From Candidatus Curtissbacteria bacterium RIFCSPLOWO2_01_FULL_37_9 (lineage in GTDB: Bacteria > Patescibacteriota > Microgenomatia > Curtissbacterales > GWA2-41-24): a stretch of DNA of 15,940 nucleotides. The position numbers were made by a program, and so were the translations under genes. The first letter of the stretch is position 1, and every line of letters begins with the position of its first letter. The DNA lies in NCBI GenBank assembly GCA_001776425.1, contig MFBN01000020.1, forward strand, positions 53,533-69,472, given 5' to 3'. Positions 4,531 to 12,313 of this stretch are shown here, piece by piece. The notes under the pieces are model-generated. The model did not search any database and had not been told where the DNA came from. It saw only the letters and a list, made by a program, of their open reading frames with translations.

Positions 4531-5792
4531 AAATTCTTCAAGGTAGAAAAATATATTCTGTTTCCGAAGTAAATTATTTTGCTAGAGAAATACTTGAACA
4601 GATGCAATTTTGGGTAGAAGGTGAAATTTCATCTATTCGTAAAAACCCGAATTGGAATTTTTATTATTTGGATATAAAAGATGAAAAAGCAGTCCTGTCA
4701 TGTATAGCAGATGGGTTAATATTTAATAATTCTGAGCAGGACTTAGTCGGCCAATCCGTACTTATTCATGGTAATTTAACATTGTACGAACCTTTGGGTA
4801 AATTTCAATTAAGAATATATTCTCTTGAAATAATTGGTGAGGGTTATCTTCAAAAAAAGCTGGAGGAGCTTATCAAAAAATTAAGAGCAGAGGGTTTATT
4901 TGACGCCAAATATAAAAAGATTTTGCCGCTATATCCAAAAAAAGTATGTTTAGTTACATCAAATCAATCAGATGCCTGGGCTGATTTTAAAAAACATTCG
5001 ATTGATAAGTTTGCCCTAATTGAGCTTTATCTTGCAGATGTTCGCGTCCAAGGACCAAAATCCGTATCTCATCTGATGAAAGTTTTACCCAAGGTCGACA
5101 AAATGAAATTTGATGTAGTTGTTATAACCCGTGGCGGAGGATCTTTAGAAGATCTAACCGCGTTTAACAACGAGCAGGTTGCCCGAATCATCTTTAGTAT
5201 GAAAACTCCTACCCTGGTTGCAGTCGGCCATGAAGCAAATGAATCATTAGCAGAATGGGTTGCGGACAAGCGTGCTTCTACCCCAACAGATGCTGCCCAT
5301 ATTCTAACTTCAGGTTATACTAACGCAATTGATAAAATCGATAATCAAAAGATTTATTTGAAATCCAAAATAAGCTTTATATTTTCCACAAATTATCAAA
5401 GACTGGATTTATATGATTATAAGCTTCAGCAGGTAAAAAACAGATTTAAATTGTTTATTAGTAAGCTATTAGTACTTGATGAAACAATGAAACACTACAA
5501 AGAATTTAAAATTACAGCTGCTTTATCAGAAATTTACAGAAGCTTTGAGGCACTTCGAAAAAATAGCCTTCAGTTGATATCTTCTAACAAAGGCAAACTT
5601 GCCCATTTGCAAAAAAATCTTTTTTTAATTTCACCCCAAAATACGCTTAAAAGAGGCTATTCTATGGTTTTTAATCAGGAAAATAAATTAATTACAACTG
5701 TTAATTCTGTTGAAGTCGGCAACATAATTAAAGTAAAATTAGCAGATGGAAGATTAACATCTATAGTCGAATCTAAAAATACAAATGATTAA
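4527..5792 (+). CDS. xseA: Exonuclease VII large subunit, with an active-site substitution
   Basis: A 421-residue catalytic subunit of exonuclease VII, a single-strand nuclease trimming recombination and repair intermediates. An N-terminal OB domain (about residues 8-102) contains VEGEISSI and the strand FYYLDIKD. The catalytic domain follows with KKVCLVTSNQSDAWADF (138-154), ITRGGGSLEDLTAFNNEQVA (200-219) and VGHEANESLAEWVADKRAST (233-252). A helical, coiled-coil-rich region (about 270-370) and a C-terminal region with PQNTLKRGYSMVF complete the family order. Asp153, Arg202 and His235 are present, but the Asp normally three residues after that His is Asn238 here. Mutagenesis of the E. coli enzyme, as I recall it, found the equivalent Asp essential. 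The start overlaps yjbQ by 4 bp; the end overlaps xseB by 8 bp. Confidence 0.95.
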   Translation: MKILQGRKIYSVSEVNYFAREILEQMQFWVEGEISSIRKNPNWNFYYLDIKDEKAVLSCIADGLIFNNSEQDLVGQSVLIHGNLTLYEPLGKFQLRIYSLEIIGEGYLQKKLEELIKKLRAEGLFDAKYKKILPLYPKKVCLVTSNQSDAWADFKKHSIDKFALIELYLADVRVQGPKSVSHLMKVLPKVDKMKFDVVVITRGGGSLEDLTAFNNEQVARIIFSMKTPTLVAVGHEANESLAEWVADKRASTPTDAAHILTSGYTNAIDKIDNQKIYLKSKISFIFSTNYQRLDLYDYKLQQVKNRFKLFISKLLVLDETMKHYKEFKITAALSEIYRSFEALRKNSLQLISSNKGKLAHLQKNLFLISPQNTLKRGYSMVFNQENKLITTVNSVEVGNIIKVKLADGRLTSIVESKNTND

Positions 5793-6006
5793 AAAGATCA
5801 ATAAATTAAATTTTTCGTCTGCGCTTAACCGCCTTGAGCAGATTGTTGCAAAGCTCGAAGACCCAAACCTTGATTTAGAAGAAGGTTTAAAACTTTTAGA
5901 GGAAGGAGTAAAACTTCATAATTATTGTAAATCTAAACTTACGGACGCAAATAAAAAAATTGCCACAATTCTGAAAGTGAATAATCTTAATACCATTGAT
6001 AATTAA
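5785..6006 (+). CDS. xseB: Exonuclease VII small subunit
   Basis: A 73-residue helical hairpin protein that coats the long coiled-coil arm of XseA in exonuclease VII. The conserved core is clear: FSSALNRLEQIVAKLEDPNL (residues 10-29), then DLEEGLKLLEEGVKLHNYCK and LTDANKKIATIL. Length is normal for the family. The ATG lies 8 bp inside the end of xseA, so the two subunits are translated in a coupled way. The LE-x-IV and LE-x-G-x-x-L signature residues are intact, which suggests the complex is still assembled despite the XseA substitution. Confidence 0.95.
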   Translation: MIKKINKLNFSSALNRLEQIVAKLEDPNLDLEEGLKLLEEGVKLHNYCKSKLTDANKKIATILKVNNLNTIDN

Positions 6007-6012
6007 GAAAGC

Positions 6013-6019
6013 GAGGTGA
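6013..6019 (+). promoter_or_regulatory. Shine-Dalgarno site pointing to an ATA start
   Basis: GAGGTGA, a seven-base match to the anti-Shine-Dalgarno sequence, lies 6 nt upstream of ATA at 6026. The same bases contain the in-frame TGA (6017-6019) that rules out any upstream start except ATT at 6020. Confidence 0.65.
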
Positions 6020-6025
6020 ATTAAA

Positions 6026-6280
6026 ATAACCAACCAAAATATCGGTTCAGTCAGCCATTATTACGATAAGATTGGTGTAGCAGTAATTAAAATAACAAAA
6101 GGCGATCTGAAAATAGGCGATAAAATTAAATTGATTAGTTCAGACGGGGAGGAATTTTCCCAGGAAGTAAAGTCAATGCAAATCGAACATGCTGATATAG
6201 AAATTGCCAAAAAAGGAGATGAATTTGGCTTAAAAGTTGATAAACCGATAAAAGAAAACTCTGAATTAATTAAAGTCTGA
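6026..6280 (+). CDS. Stand-alone EF-Tu domain-2-like protein, non-canonical ATA start
   Basis: An 84-residue protein built from one translation-factor beta-barrel domain. The sequence fits the EF-Tu/IF2/SelB domain-2 pattern: IGSVSHYYDKIGVAVIKI (residues 6-23), KGDLKIGDKIKLI (25-37), QEVKSMQIEHADIEIAKKGD (46-65) and EFGLKV. Such short stand-alone versions are known to me mainly from Patescibacteria and related lineages; their role is undefined, with RNA or ribosome binding an obvious guess. No ATG, GTG or TTG lies in frame before the fold begins: an in-frame TGA at 6017-6019 is followed only by ATT (6020) and ATA (6026). The Shine-Dalgarno spacing favours ATA, giving an N-terminus (M)TNQNIGSV. 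The last base of its TGA is the first base of the holA ATG. Confidence 0.82.
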   Translation: MTNQNIGSVSHYYDKIGVAVIKITKGDLKIGDKIKLISSDGEEFSQEVKSMQIEHADIEIAKKGDEFGLKVDKPIKENSELIKV

Positions 6281-6972
6281 TGATATATATTCTTCATGGA
6301 GAAGATTACGAGGCTTCGTATCTTCGTTTAACGGAGTTAGTAAAGACATATTCCGATCATAAACAAATTTCGCTATCTGATAGAAATAATATTGAAGATT
6401 TCTATTTAGCCGTATATTCTGTTGATATTTTCGAATTTAGAAAAGTAGTCGTTTGTGAAAATTATCTTACAGATCGAAAAGTAAAAGAGAATGATCTAAA
6501 TAAGATAGTCAGTAACCAGAAAGTTATTTTTTGGGAAAAGAGTTTGTTGCCGGCTAATTATGTTAAAAAATATCAAAAATTCGCTATATTAGAACAATTC
6601 AAACCTAAACCTGTTCTATTTTGGTTTTTGGATTCACTGACGCCGCAATCAACAAAAGCTATAAAACTGTTAAAATCCGCCATTAAAAGCCAACAAGAAA
6701 GTTTGATTTGGCATTTAACAAACCGGATTTTTCAGCTAATACTTGTAAAAATGCATATTTCACTAAAAAACGTAGCATTAATAAATGAAAAAAAAATTAA
6801 CGAGTGGCAATGGCAAAAACTAGTTATCCAATCAGACCAATTTAATTTACGATCATTATTATTATTTTATAATGGATTATTGAGATTAGATTACCTGATT
6901 AAAACAGGGAAAACGGCTGTTGGTAAAGAAACATTACTAACAATGCTTCTTCTGAAATATTTAAGAAATTAA
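6280..6972 (+). CDS. holA: Divergent DNA polymerase III delta subunit (clamp-loader)
   Basis: A 230-residue protein shorter than typical HolA (about 340). It begins IYILHGEDYEASYLRLTELV, matching the HolA start in which the ATPase-fold P-loop has decayed to an HGED-type motif. It continues with strands around FRKVVVCENYL and KVIFWEKSLL, then LEQFKPKPVLFWFLDSL, which fits the junction to the helical domains. The C-terminal helical collar is recognisable in the pattern LIWHLTNRIFQLILVKMHISL and FNLRSLLLFYNGLLRLDYLIKTGK. The role would be to open the beta clamp and load it on DNA. The central part is shortened. The start codon overlaps the upstream stop as TGATG. Confidence is moderate because the sequence is divergent, but the start motif plus helical C-terminus is characteristic. 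Confidence 0.75.
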   Translation: MIYILHGEDYEASYLRLTELVKTYSDHKQISLSDRNNIEDFYLAVYSVDIFEFRKVVVCENYLTDRKVKENDLNKIVSNQKVIFWEKSLLPANYVKKYQKFAILEQFKPKPVLFWFLDSLTPQSTKAIKLLKSAIKSQQESLIWHLTNRIFQLILVKMHISLKNVALINEKKINEWQWQKLVIQSDQFNLRSLLLFYNGLLRLDYLIKTGKTAVGKETLLTMLLLKYLRN

Positions 6973-7028
6973 ATGTTACAATAAATATAGAAGCCGATTA
7001 ATTTCGGTGTAATTTTTGTATTCTGCCC

Positions 7029-9293
7029 ATGAATGAATTGGTTTGGTTTTCCGAAGTTGACAAAAAAGATGTAAATTTAGTTGGTGGCAAAGGTGCGAAT
7101 TTAGGGGAACTTTATTCAAATAAAATACTCGTACCTAATGGCTTCATAGTAACCTCAACTGCTTACTTTAAAAATATACGATCTTTAGGTGTTTTAGACA
7201 GGATTAAAGGTATATTATATGGTTTGGATATTGAAAATTCTGTTCAACTTGAATCCAAAGCGCAGGAATGTCAAAGAGAAATCCGTAATTTAATACTTCC
7301 AAAAACACTTCGGAATAATATTTTGGGATTTTATAAAAAACTTTCAAGAAAAAATAATGTTTATGTAGCGGTTCGTTCTTCGGCTACAGCCGAAGATTTA
7401 CCCGAAGCATCCTTTGCAGGACAGCAGGCAACATTTTTAAATGTTCGAGGAGAAAAGAATTTGATAAACGCAATTTTAGATTCCTGGGCGTCATTATTTG
7501 AAGCACGTGCCATTTATTATAGAGTACAAAAGGGTTTTGATCATTTTAAGGTTGGAATTGCGGTTCCTGTTCAGGAAATGGTCCAGTCAGAAGTTTCAGG
7601 GATAATGTTTACCCTTGATCCTGTGACTAACAATAAAAACGTTATTGTTATTGAAGCAGTATATGGTTTGGGAGAATTAATTGTCAGCGGGCAGATTACA
7701 CCGGACCATTATGAAATTCTAAAAAATGATTTAACAATTATCACCAAAACTATAGTATCTCAGGAACAACAGTTAGTTAGGAATAATCAGGGCAACAAAT
7801 TAGTAAAAATTTCTAAAAATTATAGAAAAATACAAAAATTAAAAGATGAACAAATAATCGAGCTTGCCCAAATCGGTAAAAATATAGAAAAGCATTATTA
7901 TTTTCCGCAAGACATAGAATGGGCTTATTCAGATAATAAATTATATATTGTTCAAACAAGACCGGTAACAACTACAAAAATCAAAATAGCTAAAAACATA
8001 TTAGAAACAAAGTCTGAAAAAGAACTTATAAAACCGCTACTGCAAGGGGCTCCGGCTTCACCGGTAATCGGAGTTGGAAAAGTCGTTAAAATAAATAATA
8101 TCAAGGAATTATATAAAGTAGAAAAGGGCGATGTTTTAGTAACAGAGATGACAAATCCCGACTACGTACCGGCAATGCGAAAAGCGGTTGCGATTGTTAC
8201 GAACAGGGGAGGCCGGACATCCCATGCAGCGATAGTTTCACGGGAATTGGGAATCGCCTGCGTAGTCGGTACAGGTAATGCCACCAAAATTCTTAAAGAA
8301 GGGATGGTTGTTACTGTGGATGGCGCAAAAGGCTTTGTTTATAAGGGACAAATTTTAAAACAATCGAAACAAATAGACAGAAAACATGAAAGCCAGTCAC
8401 CTACAAAACTCAAAACCGCCACAAAACTTTATGTTAATTTAGCAGAACCGGAATTGGCAAAAAATATCGCGGCCAAAAATATCGATGGAGTTGGCTTACT
8501 ACGTGCAGAATTTATTTTAGCTGCGATCGGGATTCATCCCAAGGAATTTATATTTCGAAAACAGCAAAGTAAGTTTATACAAAGATTGTCCGATGAGTTG
8601 TCAATTTTTTGTAATGCTTTTGGCCAGCGTCCCGTGATTTACCGTGCCAGCGATCTCAAAACCAATGAATATAGAAATTTAACGGGCGGTGATAAATTTG
8701 AACCTGTAGAATCGAATCCAATGCTAGGATATCGCGGTGCCTTTAGGTATATCAAAGATCCCGATGTATTCAAATTGGAGCTTGAAGCTATTCGGTTAGT
8801 TAGAAAAAATTATTCAAATCTTCATCTAATGATTCCTTTTGTTAGAAATGTCAGAGAATTGATAAGCGTTAAAGAACTTGTCGGGCAATTAGGCCTTTTT
8901 GATGACCATAAGCTTAAATTTTTAATGATGGCGGAAATTCCTGCTAATTTCATATTGCTTGATGATTTCATTAAAATAGGCATTGATGGTATTTCTATAG
9001 GTTCAAACGATTTAACAATGCTAATTTTAGGAACTGACAGAGATAATGAAGAAGTTGCCAGCGAATTTGATGAACTTAATCCTGCAGTGCTGTGGGCTCT
9101 GGAGAAAATAGTCAAAACCTCTACAAAAAATAATATAACATGTTCAATTTGCGGCCAGGGCCCTTCTATATATCCGGAACTAACTCAAAAATTAGTTTCG
9201 TGGGGAATTACCTCAATATCGGTTAATCCCGATGCAATAGAAAATACCCGCGAATTGATATATGAAGCTGAAAAGAGATTAACTATTATATAG
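7029..9293 (+). CDS. ppsA: Phosphoenolpyruvate synthase (pyruvate, water dikinase)
   Basis: A 754-residue enzyme converting pyruvate, ATP and water to phosphoenolpyruvate, AMP and phosphate. The N-terminal nucleotide-binding half (residues 1 to about 320) has LVGGKGANLGEL (17-28), AVRSSATAEDLPEASFAGQQ (114-133) and the ATP-grasp end EWAYSDNKLYIVQTRPV. The swivelling phosphohistidine domain has GGRTSHAAIVSRELGIACVV with phospho-acceptor His399. The C-terminal barrel has LRAEF, YRASDLKTNEYRNLTGG (538-554), ESNPMLGYRGAFRY, ISIGSNDLT and SICGQGPS with catalytic Cys708. All active-site motifs are intact, and length is slightly under E. coli PpsA. It sits directly upstream of eno and gpmI and may work reversibly as the PEP-pyruvate step; no pyruvate kinase lies in this window. 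The upstream gap has only a weak 4-bp hairpin and no clear promoter. Confidence 0.95.
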   Translation: MNELVWFSEVDKKDVNLVGGKGANLGELYSNKILVPNGFIVTSTAYFKNIRSLGVLDRIKGILYGLDIENSVQLESKAQECQREIRNLILPKTLRNNILGFYKKLSRKNNVYVAVRSSATAEDLPEASFAGQQATFLNVRGEKNLINAILDSWASLFEARAIYYRVQKGFDHFKVGIAVPVQEMVQSEVSGIMFTLDPVTNNKNVIVIEAVYGLGELIVSGQITPDHYEILKNDLTIITKTIVSQEQQLVRNNQGNKLVKISKNYRKIQKLKDEQIIELAQIGKNIEKHYYFPQDIEWAYSDNKLYIVQTRPVTTTKIKIAKNILETKSEKELIKPLLQGAPASPVIGVGKVVKINNIKELYKVEKGDVLVTEMTNPDYVPAMRKAVAIVTNRGGRTSHAAIVSRELGIACVVGTGNATKILKEGMVVTVDGAKGFVYKGQILKQSKQIDRKHESQSPTKLKTATKLYVNLAEPELAKNIAAKNIDGVGLLRAEFILAAIGIHPKEFIFRKQQSKFIQRLSDELSIFCNAFGQRPVIYRASDLKTNEYRNLTGGDKFEPVESNPMLGYRGAFRYIKDPDVFKLELEAIRLVRKNYSNLHLMIPFVRNVRELISVKELVGQLGLFDDHKLKFLMMAEIPANFILLDDFIKIGIDGISIGSNDLTMLILGTDRDNEEVASEFDELNPAVLWALEKIVKTSTKNNITCSICGQGPSIYPELTQKLVSWGITSISVNPDAIENTRELIYEAEKRLTII

Positions 9294-9313
9294 ACTTTAA
9301 AAAATAGGTATTC

Positions 9314-10567
9314 ATGGCAAAAATATCAAAAATAATATCCCGGGAAATAATAGATAGCAGAGGTAATCCTACTATAGAAGCCATGGTTTGGCTTGATGAT
9401 AATTCTGTTGGAATTTATTCAACACCATCCGGATTGTCTGTTGGAAAACATGAGGCTGTAGAATTAAGAGATAACGATCCCAAAAGATATGAAGGCAAAG
9501 GTGTTTTAAATAATCTGGTTAATATAGGCAAAATCATTGCACCGGCTATTTTGGGAAAAGATGCTCATAACCAGCAAGATATAGACAAAACATTAATTAC
9601 ACTTGATGGGACGGATAACAAATCAAAATTAGGAGCCAATACAATTCTGGCAGTGTCCGGAGCTGTCATGAAAGCCCAGGCTATTTCATTAAAAATACCT
9701 CTATACCAATATGTTGCCAAAGCATACGGTATTAATTCTAATGAGTTCAATATCCCTACGCCAATGTTTAACATTTTAAACGGAGGGCAACACGGAGGCG
9801 GTAATTTGGATTTTCAGGAATTTATGGTTGTTTTTCCACAAGCCAATACTTATTCCTTAAATCTCAAAACAGGCATAGAGATATACTATGCGCTTAAAAA
9901 TACTATAATGACTCATAGTGCCGGATTTTTACTCGGTGATGAAGGGGGATATGCTCCAACGTTATTTTCAAACTTAGATGCATTTAAACTGCTTGAGGAA
10001 GCAATTTCACAAGCTGGTTATAGTTTAGGCCTTGATGTTTTTTTCAGTATAGATGCGGCTGCAACTAATTTTAAAAAGGGAGGCGCTTATAAGATTAAAG
10101 ACAGGCCGGTTGCCTTAAATGCAAACGATTTTATAGATTATTACGTGTCGCTGAACGAACAATTTCACTTTCTTTCTATTGAAGATCCGCTTGCAGAAGA
10201 TGATTGGGATGACTGGAAAATTATTTATGAAAAGCTTGGTAAAAATATACAGATTGTCGGTGACGACTTGATTACAACCAATCTTGGCAGGTTAAATAAA
10301 GCCATTTCTGCAAAAGTCTGTAATGCGGTTGTCATTAAACCAAATCAGGTGGGTACAATAACAGAAACGTTTGAAGTTATAAAAAAAGCCAGGGAAGCGA
10401 ATTTTAAAATTATTGTTTCGCACCGTTCAGGCGAAACAAATGATGACTTTATAGCTGATTTTGCAGTTGGAATAGGTGCAGATTATGTTAAATTCGGCGC
10501 TCCCGCGCGTGGAGAAAGGGTTGCTAAATACAATCGACTTCTGGAAATAGAGCATGATTTATCATAA
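9314..10567 (+). CDS. eno: Enolase
   Basis: A 417-residue enolase interconverting 2-phosphoglycerate and phosphoenolpyruvate. Catalytic and metal residues are all in place: Ser42 in the mobile loop, His160, Glu169 (QEF), Glu210 (LGDEGGYAP), metal ligands Asp247, Glu290 (SIEDPLAEDDW) and Asp317 (VGDDLI), Lys342 (IKPNQVGT), His370-Arg371-Ser372 (VSHRSGET) and Lys393. Two usually invariant loops differ: PSGLSVG replaces the common PSGASTG, and NGGQHGGGNLDFQEF replaces the common GGxHADNNVDxQEF. The enzyme should still be active. It begins 20 bp after ppsA and ends directly against gpmI (TAA then ATG), consistent with one operon for the PEP end of glycolysis. Confidence 0.96.
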   Translation: MAKISKIISREIIDSRGNPTIEAMVWLDDNSVGIYSTPSGLSVGKHEAVELRDNDPKRYEGKGVLNNLVNIGKIIAPAILGKDAHNQQDIDKTLITLDGTDNKSKLGANTILAVSGAVMKAQAISLKIPLYQYVAKAYGINSNEFNIPTPMFNILNGGQHGGGNLDFQEFMVVFPQANTYSLNLKTGIEIYYALKNTIMTHSAGFLLGDEGGYAPTLFSNLDAFKLLEEAISQAGYSLGLDVFFSIDAAATNFKKGGAYKIKDRPVALNANDFIDYYVSLNEQFHFLSIEDPLAEDDWDDWKIIYEKLGKNIQIVGDDLITTNLGRLNKAISAKVCNAVVIKPNQVGTITETFEVIKKAREANFKIIVSHRSGETNDDFIADFAVGIGADYVKFGAPARGERVAKYNRLLEIEHDLS

Positions 10568-12166
10568 ATGTTTGCTATTACCCAAAAACCTAAACCGATT
10601 GTTTTATGCGTATTAGATGGTTGGGGAATTGCTCAAGACAGTCGAGGAAATGCAATTACCCACGCTTCCTGTAAAAATATAAACCAATTGTGGTTTTCTT
10701 TCCCTCATGCTCTTTTAGTTACATCCGGACAATCTGTTGGTTTACCGGAAGGGCATGTTGGCAATAGCGAAGTAGGTCATATTAATTTAGGGGCCGGTCG
10801 GATAGTTTTTCAGGATATATTAAGAGTTAACATGTCCATTGCAGACGGGACTTTTTACGAAAATGACGCTTTTTTGAAAGCTATAGAACATATCGGCAGA
10901 TACGGTTCGAACATTCATTTGATGGGATTAACAGGACTGGGATCTGTTCATAGTGATATGGAACACATTTATGCACTCCTTCGAATGATAAAAAAAGAGC
11001 ATGTTCCTTCTTCAAGAATCAAACTTCATATTTTCACCGATGGCCGAGATAGTCCTCCAACGTCTGCAAAAATATACTTGGGTTCCTTAGAATCCAGGCT
11101 TGAAAATAGCGATTTGGGGCAAATTGCCTCTATTTGCGGCCGGTATTACGCAATGGATCGGGATAATCGTTGGGAAAGGACAGCAAAAGCATATTATGCC
11201 TTGTTGGGCAATACTAAAAACGCCTCAAAAAGCGTTTCGGAAGTTTTAGAGAAATCCTATGGTGAAGGGAAAACCGATGAATTTATCGAACCGACAATTA
11301 TTGTTGATCCTTCGGGTACTCCTCTTGGTCCTATATCTCAAAATGATGCTGTTATTTTTTTTAATTATCGTCCGGATAGAGCCCGTCAACTGACAAAAGC
11401 TTTTATTCTGGACAAATTTGACGATCCCACAAAATCTACTACTGAAATTAATAATTTTTTCAGCAAAAAGCAAAAACTTGAACATCTGTATTTTGTTACT
11501 CTCACTCAGTATGAAAAAGATTTGCCTGTTGGCAATGTCGCTTTTAAACCGGAGTCGGTTACAATGCCGATTGCCCGAGTATTTTCCGAGCGTAACGCTA
11601 GGCAACTTCATATTGCGGAAACAGAAAAGTACGCCCATGTAACCTATTTTTTTAACGGAGGAAGAGAAACTGCATATACTGGAGAAGAAAGGATTTTAGT
11701 AAATTCACCTAAAGTTGCATCTTATGCATCGGCTCCGCAAATGTCTGCAAATGAAATTACCAAACAACTAATCAAAAAAATAAATACAAAATTATATGAT
11801 TTTATAGTAGTAAATTACGCCAACGCAGACATGGTTGCCCATACAGGAAATTTTAATGCCACGGTTAAGGCAGCTCAGTGTATTGATGCCAATTTAGGTA
11901 TATTATCAGATACGATTTTGTCAGTAGGAGGTGGATTAATAATTACATCAGACCATGGAAATGCGGAGGAAATGATTAATCTTAGAACTGGTGAGGATGA
12001 TACCGAACATAATATAAATCCGGCTCCATGTATATTCGTTATAAACGAATTAAAAGGCAATAGTCAGCAATTGCCTCAGGGCCTACTAGCAGATGTTGCA
12101 CCTAGTATATTAGCCTTATTAAAAATTCCTAAGCCTTCGCAAATGACCGGAAGAAATATGTTATAG
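10568..12166 (+). CDS. gpmI: 2,3-bisphosphoglycerate-independent phosphoglycerate mutase
   Basis: A 532-residue manganese-dependent mutase interconverting 3- and 2-phosphoglycerate, in the alkaline phosphatase superfamily. Seen in order: LDGWG with metal ligand Asp17, GNSEVGH with phosphorylated Ser67, HIFTDGRDSPP (154-164) and CGRYYAMDRDNRWERT (190-205) of the transferase domain, NYRPDRARQL, IAETEKYAHVTYFFNGG, then the phosphatase-domain ligands Asp421 and His425 (ANADMVAHTGN), Asp462-His463 (TSDHGNAEEM) and His481. It is slightly longer than the usual 510-515 residues. The ATG follows the eno stop with no gap and no Shine-Dalgarno sequence of its own, so translation probably depends on readthrough of terminating ribosomes. 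With ppsA and eno it forms a 3-phosphoglycerate-to-pyruvate block. Confidence 0.96.
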   Translation: MFAITQKPKPIVLCVLDGWGIAQDSRGNAITHASCKNINQLWFSFPHALLVTSGQSVGLPEGHVGNSEVGHINLGAGRIVFQDILRVNMSIADGTFYENDAFLKAIEHIGRYGSNIHLMGLTGLGSVHSDMEHIYALLRMIKKEHVPSSRIKLHIFTDGRDSPPTSAKIYLGSLESRLENSDLGQIASICGRYYAMDRDNRWERTAKAYYALLGNTKNASKSVSEVLEKSYGEGKTDEFIEPTIIVDPSGTPLGPISQNDAVIFFNYRPDRARQLTKAFILDKFDDPTKSTTEINNFFSKKQKLEHLYFVTLTQYEKDLPVGNVAFKPESVTMPIARVFSERNARQLHIAETEKYAHVTYFFNGGRETAYTGEERILVNSPKVASYASAPQMSANEITKQLIKKINTKLYDFIVVNYANADMVAHTGNFNATVKAAQCIDANLGILSDTILSVGGGLIITSDHGNAEEMINLRTGEDDTEHNINPAPCIFVINELKGNSQQLPQGLLADVAPSILALLKIPKPSQMTGRNML

Positions 12167-12258
12167 AATTCCCAATAAACTTCCAAGGCGCAGAAAACCA
12201 CACTATACATGTTATTTCCAATACCTCAAAAGTATGTAATCGCTTTTAGTGCATTCAT

Positions 12259-12283
12259 CCCTCGAGTCAGACTCGGGGGTTTT
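12259..12283 (+). terminator. Rho-independent terminator after gpmI
   Basis: A 9-bp stem, CCCTCGAGT with ACTCGGGGG (one G-T pair), closes a 3-nt loop CAG and is followed by TTTT. It lies 92 bp after the gpmI stop. Outer complementary arms TAATCGCT (12237-12244) and AGCGATTA (12289-12296), with an inner TGCA/TGCA pairing, could extend it into a 60-nt nested structure. Confidence 0.8.
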
Positions 12284-12313
12284 CTGCAAGCGATTATAAA
12301 AAGATGAATTTAT

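Noticed and set aside
6993..7006. Hairpin CCGA/TCGG between holA and ppsA as a terminator
   Set aside because: The stem is only 4 bp and the following sequence is AT-rich rather than a clean T-run.
7377..7396. 9-bp inverted repeat with 2-bp centre inside ppsA
   Set aside because: It encodes the conserved SSATAED motif; the symmetry follows from codons for required residues.
11246..11638. 130-residue antisense ORF inside gpmI
   Set aside because: It lies wholly opposite a conserved enzyme, and its translation has no recognisable domain and no start signals.
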